A stretch of 64,000 nt of DNA from Marsupella aquatica (taxonomy: Eukaryota; Marchantiophyta): positions 17,484,001 to 17,548,000 of the forward strand of contig OZ316898.1 in the NCBI GenBank assembly GCA_973895155.1, in the 5' to 3' direction. Made by a program: the position numbers and the translations under genes. Below the pieces are notes generated by a model. That model was not told where the DNA came from. It made no database searches and saw nothing but the letters and a program-made list of their open reading frames with translations. Positions 1 through 12,038 of this stretch are shown here, in pieces; within the stretch, counting starts at the first letter, position 1; each line of letters starts with the position of its first letter.

Positions 1-2270
1 ATCGCAGTATCGCTCTGCACTATCGGATCATCTCTCTCCACATCAGTTTGCAGTGGGCGTTCCTGGCGGTTGTGAGACAGTTATTGCGGGTATTCGTACT
101 ACCTTGGACCTCCACCCTGATTGGGTTGTCCTCCAGGTTGATGTCTCCAATGCTTTCAATACGGTTTCTCGGGCAGCAATTTTTCGTGCTTTGAGGGCAG
201 CGGATCCAGACATCCAGTCCCTTATCCCCTTTGTCTATTGTTTTTATGGGTTCGAGGCCCCCCTTTTCTATAGTCATCACACCTCTACAGGAGTGTATAC
301 CACTCTTTCTTCTACAGAAGGTACACATCAGGGTGACCCTTTGGGTGGGCCTCTTTTTGCCATTGCCCATTTTACTGCTTTACGAGAAGCCTTCGCGGCC
401 CACCCCCAGTGTATCTTCCCCTCCCTTTCAGATGACACCCACATCATTGGTCCACCTGTTGCTGTTACTTCTGCCCTCGCCACCCTTTCCACCCATTTGT
501 TGGGCCTCGGCTTACGAGTTCAGCCGGTGAAGAGTCGTGCATGGAGTCCAGCTGGGTTACCCTCTGATCTTGCGCTTCCCCCTGGGTTCTTATGTCCAGC
601 CGATGGTCTTCGGGTCCTTGGCTCCCCAGTCGATACCGCCTCCTTTTGCTCATCTTTCATTGCTGACGCTCTCCAGGCTGCCTTAGCCCCTACTCCTATG
701 CTCCCTAAGTTAGCAGACTCTCAAGCAACATTTGGGTTGTTGTTGAGATCCCCCTACCGAGGATCTTTATCTACACCTCCGAGCGTTTGATGTCTCCATT
801 CGTGAGACTTTGGCCTCTCTTTTAGGGCCAGGTACTTTACTCTCATCTCCGTGGCTTCATCGACAGCTCAGTCTTCCTATTTCTCACGGTGGTTTTGGGC
901 TTACTTCCACTGAGCGCCTTGCACCTTTGGCCTTCTTGGGCGCGTGGGCGGCCGCCTTCTCATTGTTGGCAGATCGTTTCCTTATCGAGGATCAACCTTT
1001 TTTACTTTCATCTCTCATGGAGGTCGAGGAGGGTTCCCTCCCATTTCAGGTTCATTTGCGCACGGCGTGGTCATCATTACCCAATCCTATTCGAGCTGCG
1101 TTACCTTCATTCCAGGAGTTTTTATCCTTGGACCCCGTCCGTCTTTAGGCAGACCTTGCTGGGCGTATGCACGCTTTCACCCTTTCCAGCATCCTCACCG
1201 AGGCACCTGACACGGACCGAGCTCGGATTCTTTCTTCCGGAGGGAAGGGCGCAGGAGGCTGGCTTCAGGCCAATCCAGTCATTCCTCACCTGCGGATGTC
1301 TTCAACGGAGTTTGCGACAGCCATGCATCTTCGTATGGGCTTGCCCCACCCACTTCTTGCTGGTTTACCTCCTACTTGCACTTGTGGGAAGCCTTGTGAT
1401 GCCACAGGTGTCCATCTTCTTCGATGCAGTTTGGGCGGCGAAACCATTTTTGTTCACGATGTTGTGAGAGATGCGACTGCTCAGGTTCTCTCTGGCTCTT
1501 TGGTCTGCGCGCGGCGGGAGGTGGTGCTCGAGTTACCTGGTTCTCCATCACAGCGGTTACGGGTGGATCTTACCATGGTCCGTGATGGTCACCGTACTTT
1601 GGCAGATGTAGTGGTGGCAAACCCATTGCGCCAAGACATCATTGGGACAGCGGCAACAACGGCAGGGGCAGCAGCATCACGAGCAGCAACAACGAAGGAG
1701 GCCAAATATGTTGCACGAGCTTCATCTGATAGCTTCCTGCCCCTTGCTCTTGAGATATTTGGGCGTCTCCATCATCAGTTCGACGGGCTTCTTCGCCAAG
1801 CTGCTCGGGATGTTCACGGCCGGATGGGTCCCACCGGGCCCCCGCTATCTGTTTTGACCACGCACTTTCACCAATGCATTTCAGTCACCTTACAGCGTGC
1901 TCAAGCTCGGGCCGTCTATCGTCGATCTCTGACAGTGGGTGCTAGTGTGACTCCGCAGCGGCTAGCCCCCCTAGAGGACATTCCTGTCCCACTTGCCGAT
2001 CTAGTTTCGACACTTGATGTAGACCACTAACTTGTTGCCACATTTGCTAGGTATGATGAGGACCTCGGTCCATTTGCGGTAGTTTTAGTTCCTCTTTCTT
2101 GGTTTTTAGGGGTTTCCTTTTGCTCACTTATTTTAGTTCCTCTTCTTGGTTTTTAGGGTTTCCTTTTGCTCACTTCTTTTGCGTTTGGTTTTGTCCACTT
2201 GGGACCTCTCTTGTTTATTCTTTTGTAATCTATTTGGCCTTTTTCTATAAAAAGTATGTGTATATTCATT
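1..2270 (+). mobile_element. Decayed non-LTR retrotransposon, 5' end outside window
   Basis: The element runs in from the left edge and ends in a T-rich, gene-free tail. The tail (about 2040-2270) has a direct repeat of a TTTAGTTCCTCTT...TTGCTCACTT block at about 2085-2185. No long poly-A or target duplication is obvious, so the 3' boundary is approximate. A diverged piece of the same family lies at 56680-57130, showing that the family is dispersed. The coding remains are described in the overlapping pseudogene entry. Confidence 0.7.
2..2030 (+). pseudogene. Reverse transcriptase with restriction-like endonuclease C-terminus (broken)
   Basis: This is the C-terminal half of a LINE polymerase. 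Visible reverse transcriptase blocks are LQVDVSNAFNTVSR (about 140-190), THQGDPLGGPLFA (about 325-365) and LSDDTHIIG (about 428-455). The last holds the catalytic DD, with L-S in place of the usual F/Y-A. Downstream a C-x-C...H-x4-C cluster (CTCGKPCDATGVHLLRC, about 1378-1430) precedes a region with H-D, R-x-D, D-V-V and K-x3-Y (about 1455-1710). That order resembles the zinc cluster plus PD-(D/E)XK restriction-like endonuclease of R2/R4/NeSL/CRE-type LINEs. There is no APE domain, although the window starts inside the RT. The reading frame shifts at about 790-810, and an in-frame TAG lies at 1146-1148, so the copy is dead. The RT call is secure; the endonuclease class is inferred. Confidence 0.75.
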
Positions 2271-2289
2271 CTAACTCAGTTGTTGAATG

Positions 2290-4557
2290 ACATAAAACTT
2301 ACATATCCAAGGGGTCCTTGAACTAATTAATACCCAAATATATATTGCCCTCCCACCAAAACTCACCCAAAATCTTTGCATGTCCAAACCCAAACTTGAC
2401 AAAAAAATCCCAATAATAATCACATATGGAAGTGGACCAATTCCATGGTGAGACTGGGCATACCCATGTGAAATACCTTTCAAGAGAACTAATTGGGATA
2501 TATTCTTGAAAACATACTGATTTCAATTGCTATAACTAGCACACCATATAAGGCGGTGCTATTTTATAAAGAATTATAGAAATAAATTGGAATGGGATTC
2601 AAAAAGCCCCTCCATGATTTGCACATGGGTCTTGCATTAGTTATGGTGAGGGCCTTGGGCTTGTAAAGCCCTAAATCTCTACATAGGCTTGGCAAGTGAA
2701 CACACAATAGCCTGGGGGCTGTTATATGGTAGGCCATAAATGTGATATATTAAATAAAATATATCACAGGTATGGTCAATTTTTGTCCTCTCTTTCTTGT
2801 ACAACCTGCTTAGCCCCTGGGGGCGGGGGTCACTTTTGCGGAAGTGAGACATAACATGCAATGAGATATAGACCCATGTCATTGGGCTTGGCAGAATACA
2901 TCCAAAAACTTTTATGAGAATAGACAGGGCATGTTTTATGTATTGCTCTGCCTTATAGAACAGTAGAGAGGCCTGTAAAATTGTAGAAGATTTGTTCAAA
3001 AGGCTAGTTAAGGATTAATTAAATAGAAAGTAAGTGGAATTAAAGAATGAACGGGTGAGGCAATTTGTTTTTGCTTATACAATAGGGGGCCAAATTCTAC
3101 ACCATCACAAATGATGTAGCCTCAATAGAGTGACCCCGATCTAAAACTCCTACAAAAGATAGCTTTAGTAAAAGACAAAAATATTGGTGACCGATCAGTT
3201 TTTGTCCTTTGGCTCTTGAACAATCTTGTTCTGACCCCTCAATAGGTTGTAACACTTTTCCATTTGAATTCTCTTCTTCGTTTTTTAGGATTGCAATTTC
3301 TTTTCTTTTTCCTTGGTGTCTGTCCTCTTTGGCCCTATTTCCTTTCCTATCATTGCCCTTTTTTTTCCTGATTTATGAATTTTGGCGGAAGTTTTCTTCC
3401 TCAATAGGTTTGGTACAACACAGAAACATGAGTAGGCCAATGGCCCCCTAAATCCCTCAATAGGCTGCATTTGTTTCTTCTGACAAAGCTGTTTGCTGGG
3501 GGGGGGGGGGGCAGTGTTGGGTTGGGATGTAGTATGATGTAAGATTTACTACATTGTCACACTTTTTAGTTTAATACTACTAGATTGTCTCCTTTTTTCA
3601 TTGATGGTTCAACAAAGTCATCATTGTGCTCAATTTAACCTCAACACCCTCTATCCCCCTCAACCAGAGGGAGTGTGCTAGTTAGACACCTGGACATCTT
3701 TTTTTTTCCTCAACATCTTTTGTGCAACATCAGAGACATCAGGCTACTTTGGACACTTTTTTTCACCTCAACATCTTTTACACGCATTGAGCTACTGTAG
3801 TTCACAACTTAATTAGACCTCCGTGATGCCATCCATCCTTGGGGCTAGGTTCCATGGGGCTGGGAGTGAGGAGTGTGAATGGTGTCACAATGTTTAAGCC
3901 AATAAGATTGCAACTTTTCTAGGGACTGAGGGATCTTCAAATACCATAGTAGATAGCATGATTTTCCCTCACACTCCCCATTAAAACTTCAGGGGTACCC
4001 CCTACCCCTGTATAGGAACAATACAGGGCATTCTCATTGGCTCCTAAGTCAAGACTCATACATTTGAAATACTATACACAACTTAGCATATAGTGTATTT
4101 GGGCCCCAAGGGGTGTCAGAAAGAGTGATTGTACTCCTTGCCTCTGGCCCATGGAACCTAGCCCCTTGGTTGCCATGTGTGACCGTCGCTCCCGTTTTTG
4201 GGTGCTCCTCCTCGTCCTCCCCCACCATCTCCCCACCACCATCGCCACTGGCCTTGCTTTCTGTCCTTAGTTCCGCTCTTTGTGCCCTTCAGTGTCCATG
4301 GCCTTGACCAGCGTGTTTTTTAAGGTTTTTACTTTTTTGCCAGACTGGCTAATGTCCATTCTGTGAAGTAGAAGATGCTCAAATTATCCTTATCGAGTTT
4401 TTTCCTGACCATCAGATTTCCCTAGATTTAAAGATGACTGTTAGATTCTGGCTAGTGGGAGGTGTGATTAGGTGAGACAATGGCAACACCTGGCTAACGA
4501 GAATACAAAATACTAGCAAATTTTTGCCAAAAATGGCAAAATGTGGGAGGTGTGATT
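2290..4557. other. Gene-free stretch
   Basis: I see no coding exon, RNA gene or complete mobile element. The stretch is AT-rich. It has a run of 14 G at 3498-3511 and two related T-rich stretches with CCTCAACATCTTTT at about 3695-3785. Confidence 0.5.
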
Positions 4558-4825
4558 AGAATAGGATAATGTCATGGTTAGAGGGCATTATGAGATATAA
4601 TGCCCTGAAAAACGAGGGCGGTAGGCCAAGTTTTGAGGGAATTAATGCCAGTAACCAGTACATTAATGTGCGTTGAGTGATTTTTTGAATATGATAATGT
4701 ACTGGTTAGAGGGCATTGTGGGATATAATGCCCTGAAAAACAAGGACTCTAGCCCGAGTTTTGAGGGCATTATTTTCATAATGTCCGTAACTAGGACATT
4801 AATGTACCGAAAAACTTGAGGGACT
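4558..4825. repeat. Two tandem units of a dispersed hairpin repeat
   Basis: Two units of about 130 bp lie head to tail. Each has a short hairpin, GGGCATTAT...ATAATGCCC (about 4585-4607 and 4705-4727), followed by CTGAAAAAC, AGTTTTGAGGG and an ACATTAATGT-type block. Diverged relatives lie at about 18110-18265 and 19095-19230, so this is a dispersed non-coding family and not a local duplication. Confidence 0.6.
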
Positions 4826-4913
4826 TTTCCATAAAAAAAAACAAGAAAAAGTGAATCCTTGAAATAGAAAATTCAAATTAAAAGGTCATCCAAAAAGTGG
4901 TTGTTATGGAATT

Positions 4914-5007
4914 GGCCAAAAATATACCTTATTTAGTGATATTAGATTCTATTCTATTCAGGCCAAAAATATACCTTATTTAGTGATATTAGATTCTATT
5001 CTATTCA
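4914..5007. repeat. 47-bp tandem duplication
   Basis: Two adjacent identical 47-bp copies start with GGCCAAAAATATACC, at 4914 and 4961. It is a recent local duplication upstream of DPH2. Confidence 0.85.
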
Positions 5008-5103
5008 TAGATATTTTGTTAGTATCACCATATAATATTTGGTACTAAATTTAATTTTCGCCAAAAAGACTTTTTGGGGAGGTGAAATTTGGCTAATTTC
5101 GCC

Positions 5104-5145
5104 ACTATAAAAAACGCTGGCGTCGACCTCCCTGTGGAGTCGACT
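5104..5145 (+). promoter_or_regulatory. Probable core promoter of DPH2
   Basis: A TATA-like ACTATAAAAAAC starts at 5104, about 380 bp before the first ATG of DPH2. It is followed at 5123-5145 by an inverted repeat, GTCGACCTCC and GGAGTCGAC. Placement before an intact gene supports it; no start site can be proven from sequence. Confidence 0.4.
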
Positions 5146-5485
5146 TTTCCTGGTCTAACCTTTTCAAACGATTGAACAAGTTCTATAAACAGTCGGAGAA
5201 ATTACGTTTGGGCCAAGACTGGAGAGCTAGGCCCTCGTCCACAGAGAGGGGCCCGCACAGCAACCAGCAAACAGAGCCACACCATCGCCTCGAATTTCGT
5301 CTCAGACTGAGTTCATCGACTCTCATCCGAGAGATTGGTGCTGATTTGCTTGACTGAGCGGTGGTGTGCTTCACTCTAATTTCTGTCGCCCTTTGCTCTC
5401 TCCTCTTCCTTCCTCCCCCTTTGTTTTGCTTGCTTGCGTGCTTGCTGGGTGGGTGGGTGGATGCTATGGACGACAGCCAGCCATT

Positions 5486-8400
5486 ATGACAGGAGAGAGG
5501 ATGGGCGAATTTGACGAAGCATTCGACATTGTCTCGACTGCTTCGTTTCTTTTGCAACATGGCTTTGAGCGTGTGGCACTACAGGTGGACTCTTCTCTTC
5601 TTTCTCTCTGTCAACTTCTTTTGTGGTCATTATTTATCGTTCGATTTGCCGTTGTGCCATTTAGGGTTGCCTAAACCCTAAACCCTGAAGTCCTCGAAAC
5701 AAAATATCTACTCCATCGCTACGCGATTTGGTTTTTCTCAATGCTTAACCTGTACTTTTGTTTTAATTTTCCTCGAAGGTGATTCAGGTATAGCTTGATC
5801 TGATCACCGAATCGAGCTGGAGACCGCTCATAGGAGCTGAAGTGTTTATATGACCATCTAAGCAAACAATTACCGTTCGTTTATGCTTTCGATGCTCACT
5901 CCTTACAGTGCCTTTTTTTGGAGAATTTGCAGTTTCCGGACGAATTACTCAAGTACAGTGTGGCTGTTACGTCTGCCCTGAGAAAAGAGGTTTCGAAGCA
6001 ACGAGAGTCAAGTACCACACAGCAATGGAGCGGTGGTTCTATCCGACTATTTGTGATGGCAGATACTACGTTCGGAAGCTGTTGTGCCGATGAAGTAGCA
6101 GCTATGCACGTTGATGCACAGTGCATTGTGCACTACGGTCACACCTGTCTGAGTGTGTGAGTTTCTTTGTACCTTTCGCTTTATTTTTGAAAGGCTGCTT
6201 GTGAAAGGCATTGTAAAAGAGATATTATACAAGAAGTGACGGAGATTAGAATATGTGACTTTCTTTAATATGTTAACGTCATCTTCTTGCTCTGAATTCG
6301 CGTTCACAGCACTTCAAGGCTCCCTGTATGGTTTGTGTTCGGAAGGGCAGCTATCAATGCCGAAAGCTGCGCACGTCGGATTGTCGAGTTTACCTCACGC
6401 CAAAAGCAGCCAGTACTGGTACTTAACTCCCAACGTTCACTTGAGGGGCATGGGGGAGTGTTCTTTGACCTACTTATTGAAGCAATAAGCAGACGAATAC
6501 CAGTAATGTTTGCGCTTGTGAGAAAGTTTGTTGTCGGGATCTTGGTTGTGTCACCTCCACTGTTACTAGATCAGTTTGCATGCTTTGAGCAGCAACTAAT
6601 ACCTGATGTGAACCGTTCTGGGGAAGCACAGGTCATGCTCGCGCTTAGTTACGTTCATGCACTAGAAAGAATTCGGGAACAAGTATCCTTCATTCAGGAA
6701 AAGGTTTTGGATATTACCTTTGTAGCTGGTGCCTGTCAGAAAATGGAACCCTGTGTGAATGAGAAGACATATGTGGACAGTACGGCTTTTGGTACTACGA
6801 ATGGAGATCTAGATGGTCGTAATGGGCACTGCAGCGACAATAACGCGGACACATGCTGCAGCGCTAACAAAGGGGATTTTAGAAGGGAAGCAACAGGTGT
6901 TGTTGGTTTACAAAAATATACAAGCGAGGGTTCAGAGTTCAACGTAGGTGGACTCAGTTGGGTCATCCCTGGAAATAGGGGCATGGAAGACTACACTATA
7001 CTTTGGGTTGGTGACGATGAGCCAGGGCTTACGAATGTGGCACTCATATTTAATTCCTCTACCGTAAGCTTCCTGCACCTTGAGAAGAGACGAAGAGTTC
7101 TGCATCATTATTATTTTTTGGTGTGAACAGAGGCAGGGACAACTGGGTGACATGCTGTATGATATTTGAAGATTATATCTCTAATTTGCATACTCGTGTC
7201 ATCAACGTCTTACATGCGTGGGAATCCTTTGCATTGGATTATTATACTTATTTTCCTAGTAAGTACGAGTAGTAAGGCATCTCTCACTGAAAAATATGTG
7301 CACAGGTTGTCAGATATGACTGCCAGGAAGACAAAATTTTGACAGACGTGGTGAAGCAATCTCAACTTCTCCGCCGACGGTATGTTTTTCCAGTCTTTGT
7401 CTCTAGGTTGATTTGACAGCACTCTGCCTTAACAGAATTTGAGTGCTGTCAAATCAAATTTAGGCAGAGTGAAATTTCGTACTCTGCTTTATACGAAAAA
7501 CGGAAGTGTGACATTGTCTGTGTGGACGATGGCGGTTCCAGCATGACAGTATTCGTCGCTGTTCATGAATGCAATAAAGTCTTCAGTGTGAAGTCTTTAA
7601 ATGGGGATAGGAGGGTGTCGTTAACTGTTGGATTGTTTTTACAGATACTACCTTGTTGAGCGTGCGAAAGATGCAAACTTGGTTGGGATTATAGTGGGCA
7701 CACTTGGTGTTGGTAATTTCTGTTACTAGTCCCCGCAGCTTGATTTTAGTTTCACCCTTTCCTACCCTTTCTGCCATTTGAGCTATCTTACCTTTCGGAT
7801 ATATGATATTCGGTAGGTATGGAAACGAATATTCTGCATCCACTTTGCAAAGTCATATGATCCACTTGCAATGAAATTGCTTTATCAGCCTATATATTTA
7901 TTTGCATTGACGAAGCACGAGACACTTATTTAAATCGGGTTAAAAAGGGATGTGCAGCTGGCTATGGAGAAACGATTCAAAGAATTAGAAGAATGATTGA
8001 ATCGTCTGGAAAGAAACCGTACATATTGGTGATGGGTAAACCGAACCCATCGAAGCTAGCCAATTTTCCAGAGGTATGCAACATCCGTATGATAAGGAGG
8101 GTTGGTGTTGTTTTACAGCTCGATGTGTGGTCTCTGCGAATCCATTTGTACTCATTCAAATGTAAAGTGTTCTAATTGCTCCAATGTTGAGTGTTCAAAT
8201 GTTAAGTGGTTAAACTACCAGATGGATTGAAGTCAGTAGGCTTTTGCTGCCATTTTCCTTTTGTGAAGCTCTGTTAGTGAAGAGTTTGTTGGGATTGCAG
8301 TGTGAAGTTTTTGTACTCGTGGCGTGTCCACAAACGGCTATACTCGACAGTAAAGATTTTCTAGCACCTGTCATAACACCATTTGAGGCAGAGCTGGCAT

Positions 8401-9311
8401 TTGTCGAGTGAGTTTCTTTTTCATGATTTGTGTATACATGCAACGTAATTGCTGTGATTTGTGTGTTAATACACTTTCTTGCGAATGAAACTTTTCACAG
8501 ATGGGTTGCATCCCTGATATTTTAGCTTTACATCTTCCTTATGGTTCTAAAATTTTCGAATACTTGAACTGCGATTGATGATCGCAACATCTTAGTGGGT
8601 GGCTTCTGTGAAATTTTTGTTGAGCTTCCGTTATTGTTTGTCCAGAGGAAAGCAGTGGACTGGGGCATACAGGTTCGACTTTACCGCAACATCTGATCAT
8701 GATGCTGAGTTTGCACCGGACAGCTCAGATGCTGAACCTCGGTTCTCCTTCCTTACAGGCAACTATGTAGGCAAGGACAGAGGTAAGCTTAGAAAATGCT
8801 GAAGTATCTGAATTGCTGGGCCCCTTTTTGAAAAGATGACTAATTGAAATATGAAGAAAGTGAAATGTCCTGTGCTGGTCAACATGAAATAATTCCTTAT
8901 AGCAATTACCTTATGCTCCTGACACCATTCGAAAGGGTTGAAAAACACCCTGTCGTAAGGGTATATTAGAACCTGTAGATTGTTGCAACTTTTTGAAGCA
9001 TGTTGAATGGTTTGAGCATTATTTACAGTAAAAAGTATTTGCTTGCAGGTGCGAAAGATGTGTCTTCGGGAACAGTTCCGTCTGGCATATCTCAGCATGC
9101 CCTGCAGTTGAAGTCAGAGGCTTCTTTATCCATAGTCAATACAGAAAGATCTGTCCTGGATATCAAGTCAGGTGCAGAGTATTTGGCTTCCAGAACTTAC
9201 CAAGGATTGGATATCAATCAAGAAGGTCCAGATGGTCCTAGTAAAGCCTCATCAGCAGTAGTTGGTCGAAAAGGACGAGCCTCTGGTTACGCAGAGGAAA
9301 CCACCAATTAG
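5486..9311 (+). CDS. DPH2: Diphthamide biosynthesis protein DPH2
   Basis: Predicted [4Fe-4S] subunit of the cytosolic DPH1-DPH2 complex. That complex moves the 3-amino-3-carboxypropyl group of S-adenosylmethionine onto a histidine of elongation factor 2, the first step of diphthamide synthesis. Nine exons join in frame: 5486-5584, 5933-6156, 6310-7063, 7306-7379, 7645-7712, 7958-8073, 8301-8407, 8646-8782, 9049-9311. All junctions are GT-AG and give 613 residues. Family signatures are [77 protein letters not shown] and TPFEAELAF. The CC pair and the later CEVFVLVAC cysteines fit the known cluster ligands of yeast Dph2. The middle of exon 3 (about 6760-6950) is a less conserved, likely disordered insert. 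A second in-frame ATG at 5501 is an alternative start. No breaks seen. Confidence 0.93.
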
Positions 9312-11289
9312 TAGACAGGCACGGTAGCGACTGTCCACTTGTTCTTGGCTGTCTCTAGCCTTTTGTGATCAACTTTTTATAAGAAGTACAAGAAGTCAAA
9401 TCACTGAGTATAGCGCGAGGAACAATGCCTCATGGGCTAGAAGTGGTCTGATTTTTTGATAAGAATGTCCCCGCTAAAATTGTTCAATGCAGGATCGATC
9501 GCAATGAAGAAACCTATTTAACATTAGCCAGAAGCCAGTATTGGCATGCAGAGCAGCAAACCTTCCCTTCTGTGGGAATTGGTTGAAAAAGAGAAGGTTT
9601 TTGAAAATGAAGAGGACCCAGACTTAAATGTGTCATAGCTCAGGCGTTAAAATAATCAAAGAAATTAAACTAACATATAGAAATGAAAGGTCCAAAGAAA
9701 ATGGCCTTTTGCCTTTTCTGTCAAATGTGTTATACGGTTTTACTAACAAAAATCTCGAGAAAACGAGAGGAAAAGCTGGGAAACAGTCGAGGCATATTGT
9801 AACCTGTCCTCTGTTGAGGGCAATGGGCTTTAACCTGGACCCATTATCATCTCCCAAGGTTACTAGGTTGGGTTCGGGGTTGGGTTATTGTAAGAAGTAA
9901 ATATCCGCTCCAACCACACCCTTTTCATTAGCTTGCTGGGCACATCACTGGCAGGGGTGGGTTGGACCTCACATGCTTTCCCCATGAATGGATTTCTAGG
10001 GGTATGATTGGGCAGGCCTTAGCGTGTGCCAACCCATTCCATGTCGTTATTCCGTTTCCCAGTATCTTTGACAAATTTGGTTTTCAACTAAACGTTCATG
10101 AAAACGTACCCAGGTGTTGTGTAATGTGCCACATGCCACGTCCTAGCTGGTTGGACATAGTTTTCATCTAACGACATATTGTAATCTAATGTTAATATCA
10201 CTGTATGGCTCCTTTTACATATGTGGGTTTAGGATATTGTGTGCAATAAGCAGTGCAAGGGTTTGTACGACACTTATCACTCGGCTTGCTAACTTTATAG
10301 CTTTGCTCACTCCAGGATCTGATGTCATACTAATTAAGATAGGTAGTTTAAGACGCAATGCATACTGATCAATAGAATGACGCCAATCATGAATGCTATG
10401 CACATTGCACAATGCATAGCAATCATTACAAGGACATTGATCGTGATTGTCCTATTCTCGAATGGATGAGAGTTTGTGACAATGGATTGAGGTACCGTTA
10501 GCTCTCCTCCCTACCCATCCGCTTGTGGCATATTTTGAACACAATTTTATGAATCATCCGTGTGTCGCAGTCTGGATGATTCACCTCAAACTTCTTGGTT
10601 TGGGGCACTCAACTCAATATAATTTCCATAATGTTCAAGACTCCTCCTATCGACACCATATTCCCAGTGAGTTTGGACAACTTACAAGAACTTATTCAAG
10701 TACATGGATATCCATCATTAAAGGAAATGTTTTCTAAAAACATTCTGAGTTACCTTCTTGTAAGTTGTTTGTATTCATTGAGAATATGGTGGGTCTGTCC
10801 CCAAGCTGGAGACCATTTGCCCTGCCAGTAATCACACATCAAAATGTGCCAGTAATCACACATCAAAATGTGGTAACATACAGTGTGCACTCGTTGATTT
10901 CAAGAAAATAGGGAGGTTTATCTTGAGAAGGGCCAACTCACATGCTGGTTGGGCCATGGGCTAGAGAATGGTCTCCAGCTTGGGGACAGACCCCACCATT
11001 GAGCATGTTAGTGGGCCATTCACAATGGGGCCCTAAGCCACATGCCATCATATCACCAAGTGAGAGAGAGCAGGCTGACCCTCCTCATGTGCCAGACCTG
11101 AGGGCAAAATCCATGCATCTCCCAAGGCAAGGGCAGGAAACTTTTTGGCCCTTGCAGATCCCATCCTTTGAAACCATAATAAAATAAAGATCAATCTTAA
11201 TGGCAAAAAATTATAGATCATGAATCTGGTAGTCCAAGGTTTTCTGTACTTCTTCTTAATTACTTAGTTAAGGTCCATCACATTTTGAG
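9312..11289. other. Intergenic, no gene seen
   Basis: DPH2 3' flank followed by AT-rich sequence without convincing exons. The only structures noted are an inverted repeat at 10786-10999 and, inside it, a 24-bp tandem duplication (CCAGTAATCACACATC...) at about 10825-10872. Confidence 0.5.
10786..10999. repeat. Inverted repeat of about 31 bp, possible MITE or hairpin
   Basis: The left arm 10786-10816 begins ATGGTGGGTCTGTCCCC. The right arm 10968-10999 is its reverse complement with one extra C. The 151-bp loop holds a 24-bp tandem duplication. No flanking target duplication is clear, so it could be a small foldback element or a local inversion. Confidence 0.6.
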
Positions 11290-11500
11290 GTTTGAAACCC
11301 CCTTTTGAGTTTCTCACTCTCAGACGATGTTATTTTCGCCAGATCCATAATTTTCAGTCTGCCTTTACTAGTACGATACTAAAGGAAGTTCTCACGTACT
11401 TGTATCCACTAAACTCCATTGTGAACTCCATAAATTTCTGTCAAGGACTGGAACTCTCTCACAGTCCGCATCTCAGAGCCCAGGGCTTTGATACCATGTT
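11290..11500 (-). mobile_element. Copia remnant (primer-binding site and gag start), P450-A arm
   Basis: On the minus strand a tRNA-Met-type primer-binding site, TGGTATCAAAGCCCTGG, lies at about 11481-11497. A leader and a short MEFSGYKY-type start follow. The same sequence lies on the plus strand at 62100-62230 next to a complete LTR, so the insertion predates the duplication of the two P450 arms. The LTR is missing here, apparently by a deletion between AATGT repeats. Confidence 0.6.
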
Positions 11501-12038
11501 CACATTCATATATGATGGAATTAATCAAACGGACTTAACCACTCATTATCGGCTGGATGAGATACTCTGATTAGCGGTCTGAGAAGCGGCAATGTAATCC
11601 TAGTGTGACTTCTCAGCTAAGTTTCACTTCTAATTTTGAGATTCTAAATATAACAAGCTGCACGAATTCAATTAGTAGAGAGTTAAGGTTTGCGTTTGAT
11701 AGTCTTCGTTTCGTACATATAGGTGGTTGAAACTGGCAGGAAACGCTTAGTCAACTATTTTGCTGTCACCGTATCGGTAAGATAGAAAATTGAGAAGACG
11801 TGTTCCATGATACAGCCAAGGGGAGATGATACAGCCAAGGGGAGGAGCCACAGCCCAAAGAACCCACCAAGCAGAGGACATTTACAATGCGTGACAATTG
11901 GAAGTGAAGTCAGGAAATGCAAGGGGTCATGATGTCCAGAAATACTGACATCGAGACTAAACCCAATATTGGATTTGATCCGAATCAACTAATTGGAGAA
12001 GGCCCAATGTCAGGACCCAAAGGGATACACTACATTAA

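Noticed and set aside
3498-3511. Run of 14 G as a possible G-quadruplex or assembly gap
   Set aside because: A single homopolymer without further G-tracts; probably slippage.
9628-9900. Short ORF downstream of DPH2 as a small gene
   Set aside because: No splice-consistent extension, no recognised motif, and composition like the surrounding intergenic DNA.
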